From NCBI RefSeq assembly GCF_036053395.1, contig NZ_CP107942.1, forward strand, positions 5,112,501 to 5,176,500: a DNA stretch of 64,000 bases. The letters are read 5' to 3'. The notes beneath the pieces were generated by a model. It searched no databases, was not told the origin of the DNA, and worked only from the letters and a program-made list of their open reading frames with translations. Source of the stretch: Actinoplanes sp. NBC_00393 (lineage in GTDB: Bacteria > Actinomycetota > Actinomycetes > Mycobacteriales > Micromonosporaceae). Positions 1 through 8,488 of this stretch are shown piece by piece. Within the stretch, counting starts at the first letter, position 1; each line of letters opens with the position of its first letter. The position numbers and the translations under genes were made by a program.

Positions 1-1
1 G

Positions 2-715
2 TCCTTTCTCGACCTCCTGGCGCAGCGGATCGTGGCCGCCGGCGAGACCGTGGCGCCGCCGGCCGCCGACCCGGTCACCGACTTCGCGTCGGTGCCCGAC
101 GCCTTCGCCTCGTCCACCACCGATCCGCCCGTGCATCTCATCGTCGCGGCCGCGTCCCGGGAGGAGATGGATCAGGTACGCCAGGACCTCGGTTACTACG
201 GCGCGGAGGCCCGGGACTGGGCGCCCTACCGTCCGGACGCACCGCAGTCATTGGCGTGCCGTGCCCGCCTCCTCGCCGCCGATCAGGCATTGCGGGGTGA
301 GGTGTCCACCCTGGACGACGTCCTCGGCCGGATCGAGCGGGCACGCGCCGCCCGCGAGATCGTGGTCATCCTCTGTGACTGGTGGATCATGCGGCTGGAC
401 GGGTATCGGCAGCTCCTCGCCGAGATCGACCGTCGCGGCCTGGACGACGCGGTCGTGCTGGTCCCGGCGAACCGCGCCGATCGCGAATCGATGGACAATC
501 TCGCGGAGCTCCGCTTCGGACTGCGGACCACCTTCCGGGAGAGCTGGCGTCACTCGCCGGCCGTTCTGCACCGCGACATCGACACCGCCGAGGCTTTCGA
601 CGCCGATCTCGCCGGAGTTCTCGAGGAGGCACGCAACCGGCTCTTCCGCACCGGGACACCGTGGCCGGACGCAGACGAGCCGGTTGTCAAGCGACCCATT
701 CTTCGTGGTCCGTGA
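2..715 (+). CDS. fxsC: TIR-like FxS-system protein FxsC, C-terminal part (5' end outside window)
   Basis: The reading frame is open from the first bases of the window, so this is the 3' part of a longer gene; the first available start, GTG at 32, is probably internal. The visible 237 residues match my memory of the C-terminal half of FxsC proteins. An alpha/beta domain carries the segments YYGAEARDWAPYRP, VVILCDWW and AVLVPANR, and a tail AFDADLAGVLEEARNRLF follows. FxsC is a TIR-like protein encoded with the FxsA/FxsB RiPP system; its biochemical role is not established. It is followed by a second TIR-like gene and fxsT on the same strand. Family assignment is good; function within the pathway is inference. 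Confidence 0.72.
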   Translation, partial: SFLDLLAQRIVAAGETVAPPAADPVTDFASVPDAFASSTTDPPVHLIVAAASREEMDQVRQDLGYYGAEARDWAPYRPDAPQSLACRARLLAADQALRGEVSTLDDVLGRIERARAAREIVVILCDWWIMRLDGYRQLLAEIDRRGLDDAVVLVPANRADRESMDNLAELRFGLRTTFRESWRHSPAVLHRDIDTAEAFDADLAGVLEEARNRLFRTGTPWPDADEPVVKRPILRGP

Positions 716-779
716 TGGCATCAGGAAAGTACACTGAGTGATCGACTCCTCACGATCAATCGTCCTCGGGAGAAGGCAC

Positions 780-1490
780 GTGGGATCGTCAGTCACGCCG
801 CCCCTCTTCTTCATCAGCTATGTCCACGATTCCGGTGAGGACGATCGCCACGTCCGCCGGTTCTACGAGAAGCTCAACCATGACGTGCTGATCTTCGCGG
901 GCCGGCGGCAGAGCGAGTCGGCGGGCTTCTGCGACTGTTCGATCCGGCTCGGTCAGCTCTGGTCGCCGGCTCTCATCGAGAATCTCAGCACCGCTCAGGT
1001 CTTCATCCCGATCATGAGCCCCGCCTATTTCCAGAGCGAGGCCTGCGGTAAGGAATGGGCGCTCTTCGTCTCGCGCCTCAGCCGCACCGATCGATCCGGC
1101 TCGCCGGACTCGTCGATCATCCCGCTTCTCTGGGTGCCGATGACGGTGCCCGGGATCGCCGAGCCCTACCAGTTCAAGGAAGCCACCTTCGGCGCCGAGT
1201 ACGACCGCGTCAAGCTGCGCGCGCTGATCCGCGGAAAGCGCCATCGCGACGAGTACGACGCCTTCGTCCAGCTGCTCGCCGAGCGGGTCGTCACTCTGAG
1301 CCAGGTCGCGCCCGTTGCCGCGGCCCGCGACCGTCCCGGTTTCGACGACGTCCGTTCCGCGTTCTCCGCACCGCCGGCTCCTCGCCTCAACGGCGGCGCC
1401 GGAGATTCGACGGCACGCGAGCAGCGCGTCAAGTCCCTCCGCGTCGACCGCCCCATCCTCAACACCAATCTCCGCGAGGACCCCCGATGA
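780..1490 (+). CDS. TIR-like protein, FxsC N-terminal-type paralogue
   Basis: This 236-aa protein opens with a TIR-like fold: PLFFISYVHDSGEDD near residue 7, then IENLSTAQVFIPIMSPAYF, SEACGKEWALF and IIPLLWVPM. These are hallmarks of the N-terminal domain of FxsC-type proteins. After about residue 185 comes a low-complexity Pro/Ala/Arg tail. I chose GTG at 780 because GGGAGAAGG lies about 4 to 12 bases upstream; GTG at 738 is an alternative without such a site. Its stop overlaps the start of the next gene (ATGA at 1487-1490), so the two are probably translationally coupled. It looks like a second, short TIR copy rather than a frameshifted continuation of the upstream gene, because it restarts at the beginning of the TIR fold. 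Confidence 0.75.
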   Translation: MGSSVTPPLFFISYVHDSGEDDRHVRRFYEKLNHDVLIFAGRRQSESAGFCDCSIRLGQLWSPALIENLSTAQVFIPIMSPAYFQSEACGKEWALFVSRLSRTDRSGSPDSSIIPLLWVPMTVPGIAEPYQFKEATFGAEYDRVKLRALIRGKRHRDEYDAFVQLLAERVVTLSQVAPVAAARDRPGFDDVRSAFSAPPAPRLNGGAGDSTAREQRVKSLRVDRPILNTNLREDPR

Positions 1491-4400
1491 GCGTGAGCGC
1501 CGACCGCCGCCCTCTGGGCCGGATCATCACCTTTTACAGCTACAAGGGGGGAACCGGCCGGACGATGGCTCTCGCCAACGTCGCATGGCTGCTCGCGACG
1601 AACGGGTTCCGGGTGCTGACCATCGACTGGGATCTCGAGTCGCCGGGCCTGCACCGCTACTTCCACCCCTTCCTCCGGGACAAGAGTCTCCGCAGCTCCG
1701 AGGGCATTCTCGATCTGATCCGCAAGCATTCCGAGTCCGACCTGCGGCGCCACCCTCCGCTGGACTCCGGGCGGTCCCCGGTGCAGATCCACGAATACGC
1801 GGCCTCGCTGGACTGGGAGTTCCCGCAGGGCGGCATGCTCGACTTCGTGCCCGCCGGGCGTCAGGATCTCGGCTACGACGAGGCGGTCAGCACCTTCGAC
1901 TGGGACTCGTTCTGGCGCGATCGGCAGGGACGTCAGCTCCTCGACGATCTTCGTGAGGACATGGCGCGCAACTACGACTTCGTCCTCATCGACAGCCGTA
2001 CCGGCACCAGTGACACCGGTGGCATCTGCACCGTGCACCTGCCGGACACAGTGGTCAACTGCTTCACCCTGAACACACAGAGCATCAACGGCGCCGTGGC
2101 GATCACCGCGTCCGTGCTCAAGCACGCACCCGAGATCACCGTGCTGCCGGTGCCGACCCGGATCGAGGGCGGCGAGAAGGCGAAACTGGAGCGGGGGCGG
2201 GTGTTCTCGCGGCGCAACTTCGAGCCGTACCTCGGTTTCCTCGGCGACCAGCCCGCGGACCAGTACTGGAACTCGGTCGAGGTTCCCTATATACCCTATT
2301 ACGCCTACGAAGAGGTATTGGCGATTTTCGGGGATATACCGGACCAGAACGGTCCACTGCTCGCGCCGTACACCAATCTGGCCTCCCGGATCGCCGGGAG
2401 GGACTGCCCGGCCGCGGTCATCCCGGAAGCCGACCGCAACCGGATGCTGCGCGCTTTCGAGCAGTCCGTTCCGCACAAGAAGCGGACGATCGTGGTGGCG
2501 TACGCCCCGCTCGACCGGATCTGGGCGGAGTGGCTCCGCGACCGGCTGCGGGACACCGCGCACCGGGTCGTGCTGCAGAGCGTCCGCGAGTCCGTACCCG
2601 ACGTCGATACCGTCGACCACCTCCTGGTGATCTTCTCGCGGGATCTGGTCGCCCGGGAGGGCGGCCTCCGGCTGCTGCGGACCGCACGCGACCGGTTCAG
2701 CCAGGGCGAGGAGAACCTGCTCGCCGTGCTCCGCGTGGACGCGACACCGCTGGACAGCCGGGTGCCGTCACGTGTGCTCGTCGATGTGATGGGAACCAGC
2801 GAGGAGCGTGTCCTCGAGTCGGTGTCGGCGGTGCTGACCCTGGACACGGCACGCCCACCGGGCAGCCGGCTGCAGCAGCACGAGGTCCGCTATCCGGCGG
2901 ACCCGCCGCCCCACTTCCAGGTCGGCCTCACCCGCAACCCCCGGTTCTCGGGCCGGGGCGGCGCTATCGAGGACATCCGGAACCGCCTGCTCAGCGGCGG
3001 AGCGGCCGGCTCCCGGCTGGCCCTGACCGGCCTGCCCGGCGTCGGCAAGACCCAGACAGCCCTCGAGTACGTCTACCGCTTCGCCGCCAGCTACGACGGA
3101 ATCTGGTGGATCTCCGCCACCCAGCCCAGCCAGGTGCGGACCGCTCTGGCCGAGATCGCCACCCGCCTGCCCCTGCCCGGCGTGACCGTCGAGGAGCAGG
3201 TCGCCGCCACCCTGGAGGCGTTCCGGCGCGCGTTCCCGGTGCGCCGCTGGCTGGTGGTGTTCGACAACGCCGACGCGCCGGCCGACCTCGAGGGACTGCT
3301 CCCCTCCGGTCCGGGTCACGTCCTGGTGACGTCCCGCAACCCGCAGTGGGCCAATGAGCTCGACGCCATCGACGTCGGGGTGTTCAAACGCAGCGAGAGC
3401 ATCGAGCTGCTCGGGCGCCGCGTCGAGAACCTCAGCCGGGCCGACGCGGACCAGCTCGCCAGCCGCCTCGGCGACCTGCCGCTGGCACTGGAACAGGCCG
3501 GCGGCTGGCTGGGCAGCACGGCCATGTCGGTCCCGGATTACCTCGACCTGCTCCACCGCGGCGCCGCGGAGGCGATGAGCGAGGGCGCTCCGTCCGCCTA
3601 CAACCAGACCGTCGCCTCGACCGTCGGCGTGGCCTACGAGCGGCTCAGCCGGACCAGCCCGGCCGCCACCAGGCTCATCGAACTTCTCGCATTCATGGCG
3701 CCCGAAGTAATCCCGTATCGCATGATTAGCAACAAACAATTGACCGCCCTGCTGGCCCCTCTCGACCAGCGCATGTACGACCCGGCCAGGCATGGATCTC
3801 TGATCCAGGACCTCGGCCGCCTCGGCCTGGCCAGGGTGGATGCGGGCACGATCGAAGGGAAACCGGAACCGAGAAGGCGTGGCGTCGTGGTCCACCGGTT
3901 GACCCAGGATATCGTCCGCTCGCGGTTGTCCCCGACGGACCAGGACGATCGTAGGAGGGAAATCCACAGCGTGCTCGCAGAAGCGGACCGGGGAAACCCG
4001 GACAACCTCGAGAACCGGGAGGCCTACGAGGCCATCCGGCCGCACCTCGAGCCCAGCGGCGCGCTGATATCCGACCGCCCGGAGACGCGGCAGCTCGTCA
4101 TCGACATGACGCGCTACCTGTACATGCGCGGTGACTTCAAGGGTTGCCGGGAACTCGCCGAGGGCACGCTCGAGCAATGGCTTCCCCGGTTCGGCCCGGA
4201 CGACGTCTGGGTGCTCCGGCTGAAGCGCACCCTCGCACTGGTCCTGCGCGAGCAGGGCCACGAGGGCGCGGCCTACGACATGAACGCCGACAGCCTCGAA
4301 CGACTCGGCCGCACCCAGGGCGCCGACGACCCGTACACTCTCGCGACCGCCACCAGCTTCGGCGCGGACCTGCGCGCCCGCGGCGAGTACGAGAAGGCCG

Positions 4401-5401
4401 TCAGCCTCGACGAACAGACGCTCAACGGCTTCCGCACCGCCTACGGCGACGACCATCCGGACACCTTGAACGCGGCCAGCAACCTGGCGGTGTCGCTGCG
4501 CTTCGTCGGTGATTTCGCGCAGGCGGCCGCGTGGGACCGGGACACCCTGCGCCGCCGCCGCGAGGTGCTCGGACCGCAACATTTCTTCTCGCTCAGTTCG
4601 CAGGAGAATCTAGCTACCGACCTGATCGAACTGGGTCAACTCGTGACGGCTCGGAACCTCTTGGAAGAGGCGTACGAGACGTACCGGTCGGATCATGGCG
4701 AAGACCATCCGCGGACACTTCGAGTCGCCAATACCTACTCGGTGGCCCTGCGCCGGCTCGGCGACGTTGCGAAAGCCGTGGAGGTCATCGACGACGCGGT
4801 CCGGCGTGCCGTCGTGGTGCTCGGGCACCGCAACCGTGTGACTCTCACCAACCGGCTGGAACAGGCGGACGTGCGCTGGGCGGAAGGCCGGGTCAATGAG
4901 GCGCGCACGATCGGGGAGGACGCCTACGCCGACTTCCGCAAGGAGCGGGGCGAGCACCACCCCGACACCATCGCCGCCGGGAACGACCTCGCCATCTTCC
5001 GGCGGGCGTCGGGAGACGCACAGGGCGCTCTGACCCTGGCGGAGCATACCTTCTCCGTCCTGGACAACCTGCTGCGGCCGAGCCATCCCTACACGCTCGC
5101 CGCGATGATCACACTCGCCAACGCACAGTACGACGCGCAGGCGCTCTCCCAGGCGAAGGAGACCGACAGCGGTGTGCTCCAGCGGGCACGTAGGGTGTTC
5201 GACGATTCCCACCTGACGGTTCTGACAGCCATGACCAACTGGGCCGTCAGCCATCGCACGGACGAACCGGGTGCCGCCAACCGCCGGCGGGACGAGGCGC
5301 TCAGGATGATGGAGCGGGAACTCGGAGCGCAGCACCATCACACGATCGCGGCCGGCAACTGGGAGCGCATCGACCAGGACATCGCGCCCTTCCCGATCTG
5401 A
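1487..5401 (+). CDS. fxsT: FxsT-like multidomain ATPase / TIR-like / NB-ARC / TPR protein
   Basis: The gene encodes 1304 aa, starting at the ATG that overlaps the upstream stop. Three modules are visible before a repeat tail. First is a MinD/ParA-like ATPase with a deviant Walker A KGGTGRT at residues 20-26. Second is a TIR-like stretch around 335-455 (TIVVAYAPLDRIWAEWLRD). Third is an NB-ARC NTPase with Walker A GLPGVGKT at 515-522 and Walker B WLVVFDNAD at 588-596. From about residue 865 there are repeated 40-45-residue TPR units (for example GDDHPDTLNAASNLAVSLR). Such proteins are annotated as the FxSxx-COOH system TPR protein. The STAND/NLR-like build suggests a signal-sensing switch, but what it senses is unknown. 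It converges with the hydroxylase gene with only 12 bp between stops. Confidence 0.85.
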   Translation: MSVSADRRPLGRIITFYSYKGGTGRTMALANVAWLLATNGFRVLTIDWDLESPGLHRYFHPFLRDKSLRSSEGILDLIRKHSESDLRRHPPLDSGRSPVQIHEYAASLDWEFPQGGMLDFVPAGRQDLGYDEAVSTFDWDSFWRDRQGRQLLDDLREDMARNYDFVLIDSRTGTSDTGGICTVHLPDTVVNCFTLNTQSINGAVAITASVLKHAPEITVLPVPTRIEGGEKAKLERGRVFSRRNFEPYLGFLGDQPADQYWNSVEVPYIPYYAYEEVLAIFGDIPDQNGPLLAPYTNLASRIAGRDCPAAVIPEADRNRMLRAFEQSVPHKKRTIVVAYAPLDRIWAEWLRDRLRDTAHRVVLQSVRESVPDVDTVDHLLVIFSRDLVAREGGLRLLRTARDRFSQGEENLLAVLRVDATPLDSRVPSRVLVDVMGTSEERVLESVSAVLTLDTARPPGSRLQQHEVRYPADPPPHFQVGLTRNPRFSGRGGAIEDIRNRLLSGGAAGSRLALTGLPGVGKTQTALEYVYRFAASYDGIWWISATQPSQVRTALAEIATRLPLPGVTVEEQVAATLEAFRRAFPVRRWLVVFDNADAPADLEGLLPSGPGHVLVTSRNPQWANELDAIDVGVFKRSESIELLGRRVENLSRADADQLASRLGDLPLALEQAGGWLGSTAMSVPDYLDLLHRGAAEAMSEGAPSAYNQTVASTVGVAYERLSRTSPAATRLIELLAFMAPEVIPYRMISNKQLTALLAPLDQRMYDPARHGSLIQDLGRLGLARVDAGTIEGKPEPRRRGVVVHRLTQDIVRSRLSPTDQDDRRREIHSVLAEADRGNPDNLENREAYEAIRPHLEPSGALISDRPETRQLVIDMTRYLYMRGDFKGCRELAEGTLEQWLPRFGPDDVWVLRLKRTLALVLREQGHEGAAYDMNADSLERLGRTQGADDPYTLATATSFGADLRARGEYEKAVSLDEQTLNGFRTAYGDDHPDTLNAASNLAVSLRFVGDFAQAAAWDRDTLRRRREVLGPQHFFSLSSQENLATDLIELGQLVTARNLLEEAYETYRSDHGEDHPRTLRVANTYSVALRRLGDVAKAVEVIDDAVRRAVVVLGHRNRVTLTNRLEQADVRWAEGRVNEARTIGEDAYADFRKERGEHHPDTIAAGNDLAIFRRASGDAQGALTLAEHTFSVLDNLLRPSHPYTLAAMITLANAQYDAQALSQAKETDSGVLQRARRVFDDSHLTVLTAMTNWAVSHRTDEPGAANRRRDEALRMMERELGAQHHHTIAAGNWERIDQDIAPFPI

Positions 5402-5413
5402 CGCCCGGACCGG

Positions 5414-7099
5414 TCAACCGGTGATCTCCGTTCCCACGTCCGGCACGTCGGTCAGCCATGCGTGCAAAGCCGTGAGGCCGGGCCGCCGTCCGTCCCTGTC
5501 GAGATGCTGGAAGACCGCTCGGAGCAGGTCCGGTCGCCGGTAGGCAACCGCTCTCTCACCTTCCTGGGCGTACAGCGCCACGGCGGCCGCGGTCCAGTCC
5601 CGGTCGTCGCCCGGTGCCGGCAGGACGCGCAAGGCGGCGGCCGGATCGCCGTGCAGGACGGCCTGCTCGGCGCGGGTGACGTCAGCGCGCTCGGCCCGGC
5701 CCCGGTAGGCCTGTTCCTCGAGCAGGCCGGCCAGCAGGGCCGGAACGGTTCCGTCCCGGACAACGGGCGGTCCGGCGGCGGGCGGGGGTACGGCCGCACA
5801 CCACGCCGCCGCGAGACCGGAGACGTCGGCCGGCTGGGGACGGTGGTGGGCGAGACGCCACGACAAGTGGGCTGCGGCCGTGCCGAGCCGGATCGCCGCC
5901 GGCGTCGGTGCCTCGTCGCGCCATGCTGCGAGCGTCGCCTCCAGTACCCGGAAGAATCGCCGGCCCTCCGGGGTCAACTCGCCGGAACGCAGTAGTTGAG
6001 CCAACGCGTAGACCACGTGGTCACGCCAGGTGAAGTACCGGAAATCGGCATCCGCCGACTGCCCTCGGCGAGCTCGCCAGAAGCCGGCCACCCCGGAGAA
6101 GGCATAGATGCCCTGCATGAGCGCCTCAGCCGGGCGGGGGTCGGGCCGCCACGGGGCATGGTGGCGCGCTCGGCCGCCCTCGGCGCAGAGGTCCACGAGG
6201 TCGAGGAGCGCGCCGAGCTTCTCATGCTGGAACTCGTGGACCAGGATCTCCGCCAGCGTCTGGGCGTCGTCGGCCACCGACAACCCGATCGCGCCGAAGC
6301 AGCCCCGCACCGAGGCGCTCACCTGGGCGGCGCCGGGCGGGGTCTGCATCGGCACGAGCCCCCGCAGAGCGATGCGCATGCCTGCCGTGTGCGCGGGCTG
6401 TTCGGCGTCCAGCAACTGCCAGGCGTCACGCACCAGGCAGTCCAGCCGCGCCGCGTCCGGACCGGACAGCGGGCCCAGTGGGGATACCGGGAAGCGGTCG
6501 CGCCACGGGTCCGCATCGATGATCTCCAGCACGTGACCCGGAACCGGGACGTGGCGGGCGGGACGCCACCCGGGCACCGGTTCGGCGCAGGGCAGCGAAA
6601 GTTCGAGAGAGCCTCCGATCAGTACCGTGGCGCCGTCGCACCGGACCGGGACCTCGGCCGGCCCGATCCCGATCGCTGTCCCGACCGCCGGAAGCAGGAG
6701 ATCAGATCCGGTGCAGACGAGAACGGTTTCGAAAGCCGCACCCGCCGCGATCGCGGCGCCGGTAGCCAGGGCACCCAGATGGGCACCGGCCCGGGTGAGC
6801 ACCTGCTCGTCGGGTGATCCGCCGGCGAGCGCGGACGCCAGGGACGCGAACCAGGCGTCGAGGAACGGGTAACGCAGCAGGTTGAGCACTGCTGCGCGGG
6901 ACGCTCTCTCGATCTCCATCACCAGAGCGAGCGCGTCCTGGACCGCGACCGGAAGAGAATCCCGCTTCTCCGCGACGGCGAGCAGACAGAGACGGCGGTG
7001 GGAGAGCTGCGCCTCGGTCAGCAGACCGACGGCGTCCGGCGAGCCGCCGCCTTCGGCCAGACTGCGGTACTGCTCGTCGGTCAGGACGTACTCCCGCAT
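5414..7099 (-). CDS. alpha-KG-HExxH-type peptide beta-hydroxylase (RiPP maturation)
   Basis: This 561-aa protein has the metal-binding signature HEFQH at residues 288-292, inside LVHEFQHEKLGALLDLVD. The N-terminus (TDEQYRSLAEGGGSPDAVGLL) fits the family that acts with FxsB-type radical SAM enzymes. Family knowledge: these are 2-oxoglutarate-dependent HExxH enzymes that beta-hydroxylate RiPP precursors, sometimes fused to the radical SAM partner. The HExxH motif here is not a protease signature in this context. ATG at 7099 directly abuts the fxsB stop (7100-7102), so the two are co-translated. The likely substrate is the 65-aa precursor encoded upstream at 8291-8488. It could alternatively have become a structural partner, but the motif is intact. 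Confidence 0.82.
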   Translation of the reverse strand: MREYVLTDEQYRSLAEGGGSPDAVGLLTEAQLSHRRLCLLAVAEKRDSLPVAVQDALALVMEIERASRAAVLNLLRYPFLDAWFASLASALAGGSPDEQVLTRAGAHLGALATGAAIAAGAAFETVLVCTGSDLLLPAVGTAIGIGPAEVPVRCDGATVLIGGSLELSLPCAEPVPGWRPARHVPVPGHVLEIIDADPWRDRFPVSPLGPLSGPDAARLDCLVRDAWQLLDAEQPAHTAGMRIALRGLVPMQTPPGAAQVSASVRGCFGAIGLSVADDAQTLAEILVHEFQHEKLGALLDLVDLCAEGGRARHHAPWRPDPRPAEALMQGIYAFSGVAGFWRARRGQSADADFRYFTWRDHVVYALAQLLRSGELTPEGRRFFRVLEATLAAWRDEAPTPAAIRLGTAAAHLSWRLAHHRPQPADVSGLAAAWCAAVPPPAAGPPVVRDGTVPALLAGLLEEQAYRGRAERADVTRAEQAVLHGDPAAALRVLPAPGDDRDWTAAAVALYAQEGERAVAYRRPDLLRAVFQHLDRDGRRPGLTALHAWLTDVPDVGTEITG

Positions 7100-8284
7100 T
7101 CAGCGTCGCCTTTCGCGGTCCTTGAGAGCCTCCACCAGTCGGCGCCTGATGTGGGTGATCAGGCGATACAGGTCCCGGCAGTAGACCGACGGGTGAGTGA
7201 AGCCGCCGTCCGGACCGAAACGGTGCGAGAACTGACCACCACCGCAGACGTCGCGCACCGGGCAGATCTGGCATCCGGTCGCCAGGTTCTCGGCCACCCG
7301 CCGGGTCGCCCGGACGGCCGGATCGCGCGCGGCTCTGTCGAAGGCGTCACGGTGGACGGACATCCCGAGCGCGCCCAAGCCGGGAGCAGTGGTCTTCAGC
7401 GCATCGGTGACCTCCATGCTCCCGTCGGTCTCCACGGTGATCGCGGCCGGCGAGTCGAGACCGATCGCCTCGGTGTCGCTGCCCCCGTCGAGGATCACCA
7501 TGATGATCGACTCGAAGAGCCGGATGCCGGTCTCCCGGACCGGCGCGTCGAACCATCGATCGAACACCGCGATGAGCCACTCCGCGTACGGAGTCGACAC
7601 CGGATCATGACCGGGCGGTGGGTAGACCCAGTTGGCGAGCGGAAGCAGGAGGTCTATCGCCGGTGGGCCGAGACCGACCAGGTCCTCGTAGGTCCGGATC
7701 GGATCGTTCGCGAGATCGATCGTATGAAGCAGGCCGGTCCAGATTTCGCCGCCGGCTTTCAACCGGCTCAAACCCCGCTCGACGAGGCCGAAACTCGGCC
7801 GCCCGTCGGCGTAGCGCCGGTGGCGGTCGTGCGCGTCCCGGCCCCCGTCGATGCTGACGCCGACGTCCACTCCATGCCGGTTGAACACCTCGATGTACGC
7901 GTCGTCGATCAGTGTGCCGTTGGTCTGCAGCGAGACCCGGACTTTGGTCCGGTCCGGCACCCGTGCCCGAACCGATCGGATGACGTTCTCGATGGCCGCC
8001 GGACCGGCCAGCAGCGGCTCCCCGCCGTGCAGTACGACGAAGATCTCGTCCAGGACGTGGGCGGCAGCGTGCTCACCGATCCGGTCGGCGAGCGCCGAGA
8101 TCGTCCGGTCGCTCATCACCATCGGCCGGTCCCGCCAGCTCTGGTCCACGTGGTGGTAGACGTAGCAGTAGTCGCAGGAGAGGTTGCACCGGCTGTGCAC
8201 CTTGACGATGAACTGCCGGAACGACAGTTCGCCGTCGGTCGTACCGGGCTGCTCGCCCGGCCGGCCGGGGAAGCTGGTGGTCAC
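7100..8284 (-). CDS. fxsB: FxsB family radical SAM/SPASM cyclophane-forming maturase
   Basis: This 394-aa radical SAM enzyme has the [4Fe-4S]-binding CxxxCxxC motif (C33, C37, C40 in CNLSCDYCYVY). Near the C-terminus a cysteine-rich SPASM-type segment (C338, C341, C347, C369, with VCGGGQFSHR) should bind auxiliary iron-sulfur clusters. FxsB-type enzymes cross-link an aromatic side chain to the beta carbon of a residue two positions later, giving a three-residue cyclophane in the FxsA peptide. The GTG start at 8284 lies 6 bp after the precursor stop. The gene sits in an apparent operon of acetyltransferase, precursor, fxsB and hydroxylase. Confidence 0.9.
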   Translation of the reverse strand: MTTSFPGRPGEQPGTTDGELSFRQFIVKVHSRCNLSCDYCYVYHHVDQSWRDRPMVMSDRTISALADRIGEHAAAHVLDEIFVVLHGGEPLLAGPAAIENVIRSVRARVPDRTKVRVSLQTNGTLIDDAYIEVFNRHGVDVGVSIDGGRDAHDRHRRYADGRPSFGLVERGLSRLKAGGEIWTGLLHTIDLANDPIRTYEDLVGLGPPAIDLLLPLANWVYPPPGHDPVSTPYAEWLIAVFDRWFDAPVRETGIRLFESIIMVILDGGSDTEAIGLDSPAAITVETDGSMEVTDALKTTAPGLGALGMSVHRDAFDRAARDPAVRATRRVAENLATGCQICPVRDVCGGGQFSHRFGPDGGFTHPSVYCRDLYRLITHIRRRLVEALKDRERRR

Positions 8285-8290
8285 GGCAGC

Positions 8291-8488
8291 TCAGGAGCGG
8301 CGCAGGGGTGCCGCGTTGAAGGCCGCGACACTCTCCGGCTTCCCGGATGCCGCACGTTCGACCACACGGCGCAGGCAGTGGTCGAGCGCCGTGTCGCCGT
8401 CTCTCCGCAGAGCCAGGAGGTCGTCGAGCGGCACATCGGCCACACGCACGAGTCCGGTCTCGATGGAGGGGGCATGGGGTAGCGTCAT
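8291..8488 (-). CDS. fxsA: FxsA-like RiPP precursor peptide with non-canonical core
   Basis: This is a 65-aa peptide. Residues 13-45 look like an FxsA leader (VADVPLDDLLAL, then ALDHCLRRVVERA). The C-terminus reads ESVAAFNAAPLRRS. Canonical FxsA ends in Phe-x-Ser-x-x; here the single Phe (F57) is followed by Asn58-Ala59-Ala60 and a further five residues, so the Ser is absent and the tail is longer. There is no Tyr or Trp, so F57 is the only conventional aromatic cross-link donor. ATG 8488 overlaps the stop of the acetyltransferase gene (ATGA), and the next gene, fxsB, starts 6 bp after the stop. Upstream in-frame extension into the acetyltransferase is unlikely. Confidence 0.82.
   Translation of the reverse strand: MTLPHAPSIETGLVRVADVPLDDLLALRRDGDTALDHCLRRVVERAASGKPESVAAFNAAPLRRS

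Noticed and set aside
1055..1486. N-terminal extension of the FxsT-like protein over the TIR-like gene
   Set aside because: The overlapping gene has the TIR motifs in its own frame, and the ATG at 1487 forms a typical ATGA overlap just before the ATPase domain.
2..1490. A single FxsC gene broken by a frameshift
   Set aside because: The upstream piece is the FxsC C-terminal half and the downstream gene restarts at a TIR N-terminus with its own ribosome-binding site, the wrong order for a split single gene.
5414..7099. Metalloprotease based on HExxH
   Set aside because: The motif alone would suggest a zincin, but the N-terminal pattern and the direct coupling to fxsB fit the peptide hydroxylase family better.
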